Positions 1 through 12,229 of a stretch of 64,000 bases of DNA are shown in pieces. Every line of letters begins with the position of its first letter. The stretch's first letter is position 1. The stretch lies in the NCBI GenBank assembly GCA_020137815.1, contig CM035350.1:787011-851010 (forward strand), in the 5' to 3' direction. The stretch is from Hormiphora californensis (taxonomy: Eukaryota > Ctenophora > Tentaculata > Cydippida > Pleurobrachiidae). The translations under genes and the position numbers were made by a program. The notes below the pieces were generated by a model. It searched no databases. It was not told where the DNA came from and worked only from the letters and a program-made list of their open reading frames with translations.

Positions 1-3000
1 AAGTCATCCTGGTTAAAGTTATACACCTCCTCTGCATTGAACACTCCACACGCATTGCTAAGCTGGAAGAGTCGAGGTGGTCGCTGGTTGACAAGACTCT
101 CTAGCTCCAGCCCATTAGCGTACTCAGTTTTACCTCCCAGTGCTGCCCAGAACTCTCCACTCTCGTTCTCCTCCTCCAGCTCTACGGTACCCACTGGGAG
201 AGAGAAGAGAGATAGTTACTGGGAGTAGTTATTGGGGGATGGTTGGATGGAGAGCAGGGTAAAGTTATCGTAATACCTGGCTCGTTGATTCCTATAAGGG
301 CGGGTCTGTCCAACTTTTCTGAAAGAATCTTTCCAGTGTGTTTCTCCTCTGCATCACAACCCTATAATAATAGGTTTAGAGGATGTTGGGGATGCACATC
401 TCATATTCCCTCCCTCCCCCTCGGCCTAACCCGGGCCCACTTTTGGCTTTTGCAATTTTCTCTTATCATGCCCTCCCAAATAACTTACCTTACCGTACCA
501 GATGAAGGTCTTGTTCTTGGTGAGGAATACAAATGAATCATTACTGTTTAGACTGCACGCCTTGGGCAGAACCTCTATCGTCCTAACGTACTCATTCAAA
601 CACTTGATGTGGAAGAGTCTGGATGTAGTTGGCCCAGTCCCCACACTACCCTCCAGATCTCCCTTCCGGGTGTGATTGAACCCGCTCTCTACCCCGCCCT
701 GTAGAATGGTGATCCTCCTACCGAACATCCTCATGAAATGGAAGGGTTCCTTCCCCTGTACCACCCTGACTGTCTGTGAGCTCCACCCCACCTCACTATC
801 AATCCTAGTGGCATGGAGGGCTGCTGACCCCTTCTCATCACTAGTAGAATGAGATCCCAACCAGAAATATGTGATATAACTCTCGTGGTTGCGGCCTGGC
901 TGTATGTAGGTGTATAGGATCACGTAACTGTCACCGTCCCAGAAGAACCCGTACATCTCAGGAGGGACATCCACCAACTCAAAACTCTCTACCCTCCAAA
1001 TCTGGGGAAGGGGATTGGGGGATTAGTAACACTTTTAAAAAGAGGGTCTCTAAAACACTGGTCGGGAAGAGACAAGAGGGAGGGGTAGCTACCAATCTAA
1101 AGATCACGGGAGGGTGGTGTATACTACCTTGATAGTTCCACTTCCATCGTCTCTAACATCATCCTGCATCAGCTCCTCCTTCCTCTGCCTCTTGTAGAAC
1201 CCACTCAGATCCACACTCTGCTTCTTGATCTGCCCTGGTTCAGGGTCCACCTTGGTCGGCAGGTTGACAGTAGGAGAGGGCCAGGCAGAGAAACAACTTC
1301 TAAACAGGTTGTCTTCAGCCCCCTCTACCACCCTACAGAGGGGTGTCCACGTTGGGTACCCCTTGTCGTTGATGAATTTCTAGGGAAAGGGAGATGATGT
1401 TGGGAACTGCGGAGAGGAAGGGGAGGATGTTAGGAACTGGGGAAATGGGGTATATAGTAGGGGTTGTAGGAAACATTTCAGGGGTTTGTATTAGGGGTGG
1501 AGATGGTAACTAATTAATGAATTGGTAATTACCTGAGCATGCATGAAAGCTTGGTTTCTCTCCTGTTGTGTAGCACCTTTCCCAATCCACGCGTACACCC
1601 CACTGTTCCCCATATCCAGTATAAAGGCGTCCTGACTATCCAGCAGATTGTGATCTAGTGGTGCCTGTCCTACAGGTGTGATCTCTACAAACCCTGCCTC
1701 GTCACACACTCTGTACAGTGTGATCTCTCTAGCAGTCTGGTCGGCTAGTTCATCATCCCCTCCCTCCCCTGCTGATCTGATCAACACCTCCTCACCAGCA
1801 ACCCTCCCCAACTGATCATAGAACTTCTGCCTCATCCTCTCATCCTCAGGGGATGCCAGCATCATGGTCCCCCTCCCTCCCTTCTCCTCATCCCTTATCT
1901 TCCTCGCAAACTCCATCCCCTTTATCTTCTCCAACCTGCTGCAGTCTGCCCCAACCCACACCCACACTGCATCTTTAGTGTCCAACACGAACACATCCCC
2001 CTCGTTCATGGAGTCCCAGTGAACCTTGGTCTGGGTGATCCTGATCTTCCTCCTGCCCTTGATGTGGTACAGTTTCTTGCGGTACTCTAACTTCTCTACC
2101 TGCTGGAAGCCTCCATCAATACCACCCTCGAGGTACCTGATGTGGAGGGGTGTGAGTTGTAACAAGCTTCTACCTGACAGTGACCCCTTCCTTTTCAATT
2201 GGTTTCCCTTTCTTCTCTTATCCATGTATCTAGGACTAGTACAGCTACTTACTGTATGCCCTGTTTGAAGAGTGACTGGAAGCGGTCTGATTCGTACTCC
2301 TGTACCTCCCTGTGTTGTATGGGTCCCCCTCCCAGACTGTCATCCAGCTCACAGGACTTGATAGCTGCACAACCCGCCTCATCCTGATACATAATGGGGT
2401 TAGAGGTTATAGTGGAGGGTATGACAATGTGTTGCAAACTTGGTTTGGGATATTGGATATCAGGCAATTGGGGTTTTTAATGTATGTGTGTCGATCTGTC
2501 GTGATCTAAACTTTAAAGTCTGTCCATTTAGCGTTGTATTCATACTAATGACCGTGGGATATTCATTTTTACGAGCTCTCAGTTCTGTATATTAGTGGCT
2601 GATATAGCGAACTATAGGGAGGGTAATTATAGTTCTAAAATGGTCCGATAAATGAGTGTTCAATTCGTGACGTACAGTGACGTGCATGACAACAGAATAC
2701 AGATAAAGAAAAGTTCTTATTTTCAATAGTTGGAATAATTATTATACCGATATTAAATAAATCATTGCACAATGAAGGGAGTCTTTGATGGTTCATTTTC
2801 CTATAGATTCACACATTCAGTGACCCAGGTGTCCCTCCTCTCGCAGTGCGAGAAGGGACTATTATATTCTTCGTAAATATTATACACTCTTCTAACTAAA
2901 CTCCTCCTTATATTATGCACACATATTTAATCAATCCACTCTCTAGATAAAATATACAAGGCTCTAGACTAAACATTTGAACATCAAAATTAATAGAACT

Positions 3001-6000
3001 ACACCAGCACATTATTACAACACTCCTGAGTCCTCACACAATATACAACACGTCCATAAAGTACATCCGTTAGAGCAATTTACAAGACTAATAGTAATAT
3101 GTACAACTTTACAGGGCCCACTTTACACGCCGTGTTTAGTACAGTTTACTAACAGTTTCTATATCATCAGGAACATGCACCTGTCCAATGTCCATACACC
3201 AAGTATTACCACTAGGCAGCTGATATAACCCGGATTGTTACTTTATATTAGGACGGGGTATCTCCACCACTGTGTCTCCACTCTCCATCCCCCTTCAACT
3301 GCAGCTCAGGTCAATAAGATTGCTCTCCATGGCCTTCCTGATGTTAGCATACCTCCTAATGGCAGGGAACCTATATGCAGCCCCACTCCCCTTACCTCCT
3401 CCTCCACTGTTAGCGGTACACCGTGTTGATTCTGGGGATACCGACCGGGCCCTCCCTGACCCCACCCCTCTCCTCTGCACGTTGGGCTGGTAGCTGCCCC
3501 GGGGTTCAGGAGTGTACCGTTTAATTGGTTTCGAGTAGAGCCGTGATCTGGCAGGGTATGCGAACTGATCAAACCCATGATCAGAGAAACACCGAGACCT
3601 GGGTTCAACATATGTCTTGGTAAACTCGGTGTTGAGTTTATTGATGTTTTCAGCATTCTCCCTCGCCTCTCTGGCCCTCATTATGGCCACCTTTTTCTCA
3701 GATATTATCCTGGCCGCCATGTGTAGAACTAGTGCCTTGAGCATACAGTTTTTATTGCCCACCACTGCAGGAGAGCCACACGTCCGGGCTATAGCAGCAG
3801 CCCTGGTTAACACATCACCTTTTTCGGTGGCGATCTTCCTAGCAAAACCCTCTGCGAACTTGCTCATAAAATTACTCTTCCTCACGTTCTTCTCGAAGAC
3901 CTTCTTTCCAAACTTCTGTGCAAAGATACTCTTGGTTTTGCTGGTGCTGGGTTTAATGTTAGGACTCTCATCTACAGTCGGATCTGGTTGATCTGGACCC
4001 CCTGGGTTGGTACCCTGAACTGCAATGTTCTGACAGGAGGAGGTGATGGTCTTGCTCATCTCAGTCTGGGCATACTCCCTGAGCAACAACCTCTCCAACT
4101 CGTCCAACTCTTCCTGGGACAGGGCAGGTGGAAAGTAGAGGTGTTGTAGAGGTGCTTCACGTAGCTGCAGTCCAACATGTGGGTTAGGGTAGAAAGGGGT
4201 AAAATGGCACACTTTCTAACGTTTTAGGTTCTAAAATACTCAATTTATACAGCAAGAAGAAAAAAAATTATATAGGCTATCCAATGAAACGTTTTCCTTT
4301 CAGACGAGCTAAATTTTAAAATCTGAAAGTTTTATTTAATAGCTTAATTAATCAATTCAAAAAGTTTGGTAGGGCTTTTTTTGGAAATTTTGCACTGGGG
4401 TAAAATGGTCCAGCCAATAGCATTGCTCGATTTTTATCACGTGCCTGGTGTTGTTAGAGCACTGGGGTAAAATGGTCCATGTTATCTTCAGTAATTTCTG
4501 TTCTGCTGGACCATTTTACCCCAGTGTGCTGGACCATTTTACCCCAGTTGGTATCACGTGGTATTGGAGGCTCGATTTCATTGGTCCCAGGGTGAACCAT
4601 TTTACCCCAGCGAGGGTGAACCATTTTACCCCAGTTTGACTAATTTGACAATTTAATCAACTTAATAGTGGGTTTTTTGAAAAATTTTTATACCAAGTTT
4701 TAGAAGGATAAAAACCCTAACTGGCAGTTTTTGCAAAATTAAAATCGGCCAACTCAAACAGAAATTACAGCAGTTTTAAAGCAAAAATTCGGAACAGAAC
4801 GAGCAGGTCTCCGCTGGAGAAAAAGTCACGTGACTACATGTAATAACTAGGACCATTTTACCCCATACATGTGCCATTTTACCCCGTGTGCCATTTTACC
4901 CCTTTCTACCCTATAACTAGCAGCGGTAGGTTATCATAGCGGGGTACTGACAAAGATAGCAACTGATAATATACATGTATAGAGAAACTAGCTAGGAGCA
5001 ACAACAATTAGCTTTCTCACTCGGCATTTGAGAATTGAGATAGCTCTCTGTCTCCTTCCCATGATCTCTTAGTTCCTCTTTAACCCCCCCCCCCCCTCTC
5101 TCTCTCTCCTGCTGCCCCTCTGTACTCACCTGAATCATCTCGTTCTGGAACCTCATGCTGTTACTACTTCTCTCCAGTGCATCCACTCTGGCCGTAATGG
5201 TGGCCATTGTCTGTTCCTCATACCTCTGCAGGTTCTCTATTCTCATCAGCACTCTGTGTTCCAGATCCTCTAGTTTCCTAACCAGGGTAGCGTTGATATC
5301 CCCCACTATCTTTGTGACCATCTCACTGCGACCAGATGTGAACATGGTGCTGCAGCTGGCAAGTAACAGAGTTTGCAGTAAAGTAGAAAAGTGGTGCGGA
5401 CAGAGGGAGAGAGAGGGAGAGTCTCTCTGTACATATGGGAACCAATAGAGTCGCGGCGTGAGTGGGTAACCAGGCAACCCCGCATCATTAGCTGTACTGT
5501 TGCCATGGTAACAACACGTGATCTACTACGCATTTCCGGTACACACAGCGTAGTACTTTGCTCCTTATGTTCTCTCTATTTCTCTCTTTTTCTTACCCCC
5601 TCTCTCTCTCTTTCTTTCTCTGACAGGGTCATGAAATGGTCTGTAACAAAACTTGAAGTAATTGCTCCTCTTTTCGTATTGGACACACACACGCATACTC
5701 TGTGGTAGGACTGAGAAGATAGAGAGAAAGAAAGATAGAGGGGAGAGAGAGAGAAAGAAAGATAGAGGAGAGAGAGACTTCTGGAGAGTGGCCTAGGGGC
5801 TATTAGCTTCTCCCATCCTCCTTCTCCAGCTGGTCTACAGACAAAAGTGGTTGCTTGTTTCATAAACGGATTTTCCAGTGAAATTTTCCCAAGATTTCAC
5901 AAAGGATAAAGACTCTTTTCCCAAGAGAGTTAGATGATGTGAAAAATAATCCCAGGTCATTAATTTCTAATCACTCTGTGAACTTCTGTGATGTGGTTAC

Positions 6001-8572
6001 TTCATGGCAATTGGTATGGAAGTCACCACAAGCAGAATGGGACCGTGAGAGAGTATCTTACACACACATTTAGTTCAGGTCATTAGCTTCGTCGAAAATT
6101 TCCACAAATTTTCGTTCGAGGTTGTTTCGAAGTTTCGGATCGAATTTGGGGGAATTACAGTTTGGGATATTGTGTGAAGAAGTCGGACATTCTCTACCGC
6201 TAAAGATAGCCGATAAATTAACCAATATGGGTATCAAAAACTGCTCGAGACGGGCTTCCCTAGAACTATTTGAAACATTGTTTAGAGATGGGTGACTATT
6301 CTTTGTGTGACGTGTGTGGAGACGAATGACCAATCAAAATGTCAGATTTGATGGAAATTGGAAATTGTTCCTGGATCCATCTCTCTTCAAGTTTGTCAGT
6401 ACTTTACAATATGTCTGTCTGGCGCCGCGACCTATCTGAGCGCACAGAATCAAATGGGGTATGGCGCCGCCATACAGCAATATGTCAAATATTCAATTTC
6501 ACATACCATTGAGGTGCTGGCTCCCAACCAGAAATGAATATGCCACTCATACCGCGTACTGACTTGCTGCGTCTGAGGGAGAGAGAGAACAGGAGTTAAA
6601 AAGTTTCAGTTTCAACAAAGAAGAAGAATCACTGTCAGAGCATTGGCTTGACCTTATTCTCAGTTCTCGCACGAGAACTGTGGTCAGACCATTGGCCTGA
6701 CAGGAGAATCAGAATCACTAACTGCTTACTCACATGTAGAACGATGTAGCTGTCCCCTGTATAGAACTTGCCATACAGATCAGGAGGTACAGGAATCACT
6801 TTGAACTTCTGTACAGGGAAGGAGAACATGATTAGATATTGGGATATGTGGGTCGTGGGATATGCTTTCAGGGACCGGGCAATTAGGACCGGGGAGGTTT
6901 ATGGCCTACTGAATATTTAACTCAGCTCCCTACCTCTATCCTCCATATTTCTAATCCTGGGCTCTGTCCTACACCAATGAAGGCCTGGTCTACAGAGGTA
7001 GTTGAGAAGGTCTGAACGCCGTTTAGCTGCTTAGACACACCTGAAACAATAGCTGTTAATTGAAACTGCTAAATTTAAAACAATTAAAAGTAAAACGAGT
7101 AGAAGTTTAAATTAAATTTAATCGGTCATTTGGTGACGCGGCCACCCCTACACTAGCCGCGCGCAGCGCGGCTAAACGAAGCCCGCGAAGCGGGCTGAGG
7201 ATGAGGGGATGGCATCACCAAATCGGTCATGTTCGTGGCTGTTCAGTAATGGGTGTTAGTATAATTAGACCTTCAAGAGCGGTGACCAAATCCCACTCAA
7301 CCATGATGATGGTTCTCAAGATATAGAACAAGTGGTGAACTAAACAATATGTATGGTGAACTGCAGTTCTACTTCAGTGCTACGCTTGCTCATTCCATAT
7401 AAACAATTTAACAGGCGGCAGATAGACAGAAGGGGCAGACAGAGAAGCAGTTATGTGGAGGGCGGCACCGTGGGATTGCACTGCCTGGCGACCCAATAAG
7501 GGACTGCACGGGATCTGGAGGGGGGATTTGACATGATCCTTATTACCTCCACTATCGAAGAGTCCGAGAGAGAATTCACTGGTAGACTGTTGCAACAGGA
7601 CCCCCATGATAGCGCGACTAATAACGGAACGAAGATTCTTCCAACTAAATATATTTCCACAACCCTCAATATTACTAGAACGTGTTCTAACTAAAGTTCT
7701 AGCGATACAATAATGGGATTGTGGGCAAAGCAAACACACTAAAGCGGGAGTTAGAATATGTCCGAGGGTTTGGGGAGAAATATCAATTTCAGGGGTATCA
7801 GGGGATCGATATATGCACAAAACCTACTATAGTTCTTCTTATGGATCCGTCTAAATCTAATATGTCATCTCTTTATAGTTGCCTCCTTGGATGGATGGGG
7901 GGGGGGGGGGGTGATATCGCAACATGATTAAAGATCTAGCAACTCCGCAGAACTGAGGTATATCTGATCCAGTCGACAGCTCTAGCTGAAAGTGCGTGAT
8001 ATGAACCTGTAGGCATGCCACCTAGTCCTACTACTACTCTCTAGGACAGGAATATATATTTTGTGGGGAGCCACCTCTTCCAATGAGGCTGTTGTGCTAG
8101 ACGAAGGACTACCTCCCCTGGGTATCAATTACAGGAGGGAGGGGGACAATGGTTAACGTGGATGGGAGAACAGCTGCAGTTCTGGCAGTAGAGTGGAACG
8201 TATAGCTGTAGGTTACAAGCTTTTTGTTCCTTTTTGTCAATAACAACAGTAATTGATCGGGGCCGATTTAGGACAAATTGCTAGGAGAGCATGTACGACT
8301 GAAGGCTGCAGCTGTTATAATGGACATGTAAAGACTACAGAAGACCGACTGTCTCAATCATCAGTTGATATGAAAAAGAGAGGTCAACTAAACAGTAAAC
8401 ACAATGGATAATTGAGATACCACACACAGCATGTTGCACTGTACTGTGCTGTGTTAGGGTGTTGCAATTGCAAACCTAAAAAACCCCCCTTCCTCCCCTC
8501 CCCTACATTGAACAACCTACCTTCACAAAGATCCTGTAGGTGATTCTTATCGGAACTACAGAACCCAGACAT
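1..8572 (-). CDS. Villin/gelsolin-family actin-binding protein (5' part, cut by window edge)
   Basis: Ten exons join with consistent GT-AG sites and phases: 8572-8521, 7040-6934, 6808-6734, 6572-6507, 2383-2253, 2136-1533, 1379-1128, 1001-489, 361-277 and 193-<1 (about 692 aa seen). Gelsolin repeats G1 to G5 are visible: G1 with '[20 protein letters not shown]' and '[11 protein letters not shown]', the G1/G2 link '[10 protein letters not shown]...PIQHREVQ', G2-G3 with '[15 protein letters not shown]' and '[10 protein letters not shown]', G4 '[20 protein letters not shown]', and G5 '[14 protein letters not shown]'. The family severs, caps or bundles F-actin under Ca2+ control in the cytoplasm. 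Whether a villin headpiece or only G6 follows lies off the left edge, so villin versus gelsolin is open. The start in exon 1 (17 codons plus one base) is chosen because its phase fits exon 2. The 4.1-kb intron 6506-2384 contains another gene. Confidence 0.9.
3295..5345 (-). CDS. Two-exon coiled-coil protein nested in an intron of the villin-like gene
   Basis: Exon 1 (5345-5130) gives exactly 72 codons from ATG to a GTGAGT donor. Exon 2 (4164-3295) starts after a CTGCAG acceptor and runs 289 codons to TGA, for 361 aa in all; both joins are phase 0. Residues 1-72 have a heptad-like pattern rich in E, R, L and M (for example '[20 protein letters not shown]'), suggesting a coiled coil. The start of exon 2 continues with an acidic amphipathic stretch ('[18 protein letters not shown]'). 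The rest is basic, with a Lys/Arg-rich middle ('[20 protein letters not shown]'), an Ala/Arg helix, and a Ser/Gly/Arg C-terminal part. I do not recognise the family; there is no signal peptide or membrane segment. It lies wholly inside intron 4 of the villin-like gene on the same strand, so it could alternatively be alternatively spliced exons of that gene, though it has its own start and stop. Confidence 0.7.
4190..4905. repeat. Ten copies of a 12-bp motif CCATTTTACCCC in both orientations
   Basis: The motif CCATTTTACCCC, or its complement GGGGTAAAATGG, occurs about ten times between the two exons of the nested coiled-coil gene: three as the complement (near 4196, 4396 and 4463) and seven forward (near 4508, 4530, 4597, 4619, 4851, 4873 and 4888). 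Several copies extend to TGGACCATTTTACCCCAGT, and the copies near 4461 and 4506 face each other to form a 19-bp perfect stem with a loop of about 30 bases. Confidence 0.8.
5560..5790. repeat. CT/GA-rich simple repeat upstream of the nested gene
   Basis: Imperfect (CT)n around 5571-5622 and imperfect (GA)n/(GAAA)n around 5718-5778 lie 5' of the nested gene's start codon, within intron 4 of the villin-like gene. The stretch 5800-6500 shows no further coding signal. Confidence 0.6.
7130..7221. mobile_element. 92-bp foldback (MITE-like) element with 9-bp target duplication
   Basis: The sequence begins TTGGTGACG and ends with the near-complement CATCACCAA. ATCGGTCAT flanks it on both sides (7121-7129 and 7222-7230), as expected for a target-site duplication. 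Inside are two perfect GC hairpins, AGCCGCG/CGCGGCT and AGCCCGC/GCGGGCT. It encodes nothing. The duplication length suits a hAT- or Mutator-type transposase acting in trans; which one is not decided. It sits in intron 1 of the villin-like gene. Confidence 0.75.
7231..8500. other. Remainder of intron 1 of the villin-like gene, no feature seen
   Basis: Only short overlapping frames are open here and none has splice sites or recognisable protein similarity. A G-run lies near 7898-7910. Confidence 0.6.
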
Positions 8573-8609
8573 AACAACACTACTAGAAATGTAGAGGAGA
8601 AATAGATAG

Positions 8610-8612
8610 ACA

Positions 8613-8643
<31 letters not shown>

Positions 8644-8690
8644 TCGAGAGAGAGAGAGAGAGAGAGAGAAGAGAGAGAGAGAAAGGATAT
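8610..8690. repeat. (GA)n microsatellite upstream of the villin-like start
   Basis: Nearly uninterrupted GA dinucleotides lie within 130 bp upstream of the first villin-like exon, in its presumed promoter or 5' UTR. Confidence 0.9.
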
Positions 8691-8989
8691 ATTTCGCTGG
8701 CAAAGTTGTGAGGTGTGAGCAGATGGCGGCAGGATCCAGTTATTGAAGCAGGCAGAATAAAAGATTTATTTCTCTTTCAACTACAAACTCCTTCTGTTAG
8801 TCCTCAGCACCCCCTCTCTGTTCTTCTTCTCTGTCCTCTCACAACCCCCTCTCTCTTGTGCGGGTGGAGTAATGAAACTCTTGTGGCCCCTCAAACCCTC
8901 ACTACACAGTGGTTTTTAGGTGGACATAGGAAAAAAATTTTTCTTCTAAAAATGGTTCTATCCGATAGATATTAGTCCATAGAGTTGTA

Positions 8990-10140
8990 TGCCATGCGAC
9001 CCACCGATTGATTGCTTCAGAATCGATGCGTTATTTGAGTTTTTCGTCATTTTTGACTGTCATTTTTGACTGTCTTTTTTGACTGCCATTTAACTTGCAG
9101 GGTTTTAGGACGAGACGAAAAATAGACATATTCTTCAATGTATGTTGTCTTGGAAGGGCAATTAGGTGAAATTTCAAAATTTTTGGAAATTTTTGAAATT
9201 TTTTTTTCGGAAAGTCATTTTTCAGCCAAAAACGAAACATAAAGCTATGTCATACACAGAGTCGTCATGAGTCGTCACGGGAGACCAGTTTTATTTGAAA
9301 GGCCTGACAAATATCTATCTTTTAGTGTATGGGGCACTTCTCCGAAACGATCCGAAAATTGGGTAAAAAATCATTGATTGAAGCGTGTTTTTCACTTTTA
9401 AAAAATGATTTTTTATAAATGAGTAGCTGAGGCCTGACTTGACATGTTTTCCGACCTATTTTTGCACGTTAAATCGATTGCCATCAATATCGGAGCTCTA
9501 GAACCATTGCATCACACGGCTATTTGCTATTTTGTGAAAAAATCCATATTTAACCAAAATATGAAAAAAATAACAAAAAAGCGTTTTTCGCCTTTTCACT
9601 TCTTATTCAGGCTCATAATTTTATCAGCAATCGATTTCTCGTCCAAAACAAGTGTGGGATATCATGCAAAACATCTTAGTAACTGCATTTTGAAAGAAAT
9701 CTTAAAATCTGGCAGTTCTTAGTCTTCATAAATAGAACAAAAATTAATCAAAATAGATGAAATTTTCAAATCTAGCCAAAAAATGTCCAAAATTTCATTT
9801 TAAAATGTTTTCTGCTTTCTATCTCATCATCTTGACCACTTTTTTGCAAAATAACAACGAAAAAAGACGAAAAATCGCGTTTTGACCCCTTTTCTTTAAG
9901 TAAATCGTCTTAATTTTATCAGCAATCGATTCCTCGTCAAAAAATAGTCCGGGGTGACTACGTAAATTTATGCTTTGAAAAAAAATATTTTCCAGCACCA
10001 TAATGATTCGCCGATATCTCCGTAACCTTTCAACCTAGAGCTTTGAAACTATGTGGAAACGTATTTTTTGCATCGGTTTACCCTAGGAACTACCCCATGT
10101 GATCCAAACATGTGTTGATCTACCCTATGTCACCCTACCC
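8990..10140. repeat. AT-rich noncoding block, probably a decayed repeat
   Basis: The block is dense in A/T runs and holds internally repeated phrases, for example TTTTATCAGCAATCGATT near 9618 and again near 9916, each followed by a CTCGTC-like hexamer. Three TTTTTGACTG repeats lie near 9050-9085. No coding frame has splice signals. It resembles an old non-autonomous transposon, but no clean ends were found. Confidence 0.4.
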
Positions 10141-11840
10141 CCCTCAAAATTACCACTGTGCACTACCCACATTGATTCCCTGAGAGACACTCTGTGGTAT
10201 ACAGTGTGTGTCATTGTGTCAAACTAGGGGACATGATGTGTGTAGAGAGATTGGAGGGGGTGGGTCATGAATTATATTCCTGGTGGTAACAACAGTTACA
10301 ATAGTTACTGTAAATTACAATCGGTATAGAGGCAGTCCCTTGTTGAAAGAAATCCAGAAAATTCAATAAGAACACAAGTCATGGATATCACATGGTCTTG
10401 GCTTGTATATTAATTTAGGCAAACCCCAAGTATTTAAGTGCACCTAGTGCTCTTAAAATCAATAAAGGGTGCTAAGATACACACAATCGACTCTACAAAA
10501 GGGGAATTATTATCATGCTGTGTTAGGGCCGCCTCATTGAAGTCTGTGGCTGCTGGGAGGTTTTAAGCATAATATATCTGTACTACCACTGCAGCCACCT
10601 CTCACACTTGGCACACACACCTGTTATACATCATATCCACTATTATATTGCAACATATGAAGTGAAGGGGCCTAATATAAACCCTAATTTGGGGACACTA
10701 CTACTACCAGTACTACTATAAAGTAGGTTCATGACACTATTGACTATAGTAATACTAAAGTGTCATGAACCTACTTTTAGTATTATTAGAAGGAAGACTA
10801 TGTGTGTTTAATAGAAGGTCTAGTGTGTGTCACACACATCTGATATGCCTACTATTGTCCAAACAACCACGTAACACTATATTGACACGCTGTCACTGTG
10901 TCATACTATAGTAATAGATAGCTGAGATCAAGAGAGGGAGAGAGGGAGACTGATAGACTGATAGAGAGGGAGAGATGAAACCGATAGACAATTGAAGCAG
11001 AGTGTGTTACTAAAAGACACTGTCAGGACAGTGAAAAAAGTTTTATGTAGTCAAATTCAATACAAACAGTTGAACATGATATGAGTTTGATAAACACAGG
11101 CCCACTTCCACGACCACATATCCATTAATATAGTCTACACCTCTCATAAAGCTTCAATTTGTCATAGTCAGCAAATTGTCACGGCCAACAATCGATATGA
11201 AACTACAGGAATCTGTCAGAGTGCTAGATAGTACGTGATAGCGATGCTCTGCAGTAACATGGCCTCTAATGGGAGTGCGTTGCTGCGTTTTGCAAGTGTT
11301 GCAAAGGTTATCAACTACTGCAGAGACCTTATCTCTTTGTCGACTTTTTACCCCTAAAAGACCTAGAAACACCTAAACTTTGTAACTTATCCACACTACT
11401 AGAGGGTCCTAGGTTTCAGTATAGTGTGGACTGTGGAATGACGCCTTATTCACTAAAATGAGAGCCCCGACAATTAGTTTAGCAGGAATATCACCCTAAC
11501 AATTAGAATCCCTATTCACACAATTGCTGCAGCTCGAATGCTTAGGATGCCCCCTCTCACACACAAGGGGAGGAATATAACCACCATGCACCTAACCATC
11601 ATTCTAGAAGTTTAATAATTTTACCATATAGAGCTGTGTTCAGGGTGGTAGCTAGAGATTACCATATTATGTCCTGAACACTAGTGAACTGATACTTCTC
11701 GTATGGAGGGCGAGTGGTGTATGTCTGAATACCAAGTGGAGGGGGGGAGGTATATTCATTACGTGGTTTACTACACTGAATGAATGAGGCGTGATGCATA
11801 TCTCGAGCGGGACAATGGTACCTGGAGCTGGGCATGATAA
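10141..11840. other. Intergenic stretch without a supported gene
   Basis: Apart from the short inverted repeat at 10720-10777, I see no coding or RNA gene. The longest frames (for example 11372-11154 minus) lack splice sites or family similarity. Confidence 0.5.
10720..10777. repeat. Perfect 19-bp inverted repeat (hairpin)
   Basis: AAAGTAGGTTCATGACACT at 10720-10738 is matched by its exact complement at 10759-10777 with a 20-base spacer. Pairing continues imperfectly outwards through TACTA/TAGTA. It could be a tiny foldback element or a hairpin; no function can be assigned. Confidence 0.8.
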
Positions 11841-12140
11841 TTAGAATATGAGAGAGAGAACATTATGAGAGAACATTATACATTCCATCTCTGCTTTACA
11901 GTCATTATAGCGATCACCGACTTCAGACAATATCGCACATGCTTTTACCGGGAGGGGGGTCTGTCATTTATAATGTGTCGAATGTGTTAGAATATGAGAA
12001 AACGAACATGAGGACGCCGGGGGAGGACATTATTCCACCTGCTTTACAGCTTTAGTCATTATAGCGATCACTGATATGACTCTAGTGATTTCTAACATGA
12101 CCTTACCGGGGTCTGTCAGTGTGCCGAGATGGATAACAAC
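11841..12140. repeat. Diverged tandem duplication of about 150 bp
   Basis: TTAGAATATGAGA begins both halves (11841 and 11987). Both then carry a shared order of phrases: a CATT..CCA tract, CTGCTTTACAG, TCATTATAGCGATCA, and TTACCGGG followed by GTCTGTCA. Indels separate the copies. Confidence 0.65.
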
Positions 12141-12229
12141 TGAGCCCCAGTAACATTTAGTCGGTTTTTGTGGTTGTCTGAACTGACGACTCTGTGAGGG
12201 TCTAACAGCTGAGAGATGTGTGATCTAAC

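Noticed and set aside
2137-2225. Longer 5' extension of the villin-like exon (starting MDKRRKGN)
   Set aside because: It would need an intron of only 23 bp; the CATCAG acceptor at 2,137 fits phase and family alignment.
7451-7820. Overlapping minus-strand frames in villin-like intron 1
   Set aside because: No splice sites or similarity; exon 1 and exon 2 join directly in phase.
11154-11372. 72-codon minus-strand frame as continuation of the 12.2-kb gene fragment
   Set aside because: No fitting acceptor and donor with phase 1.
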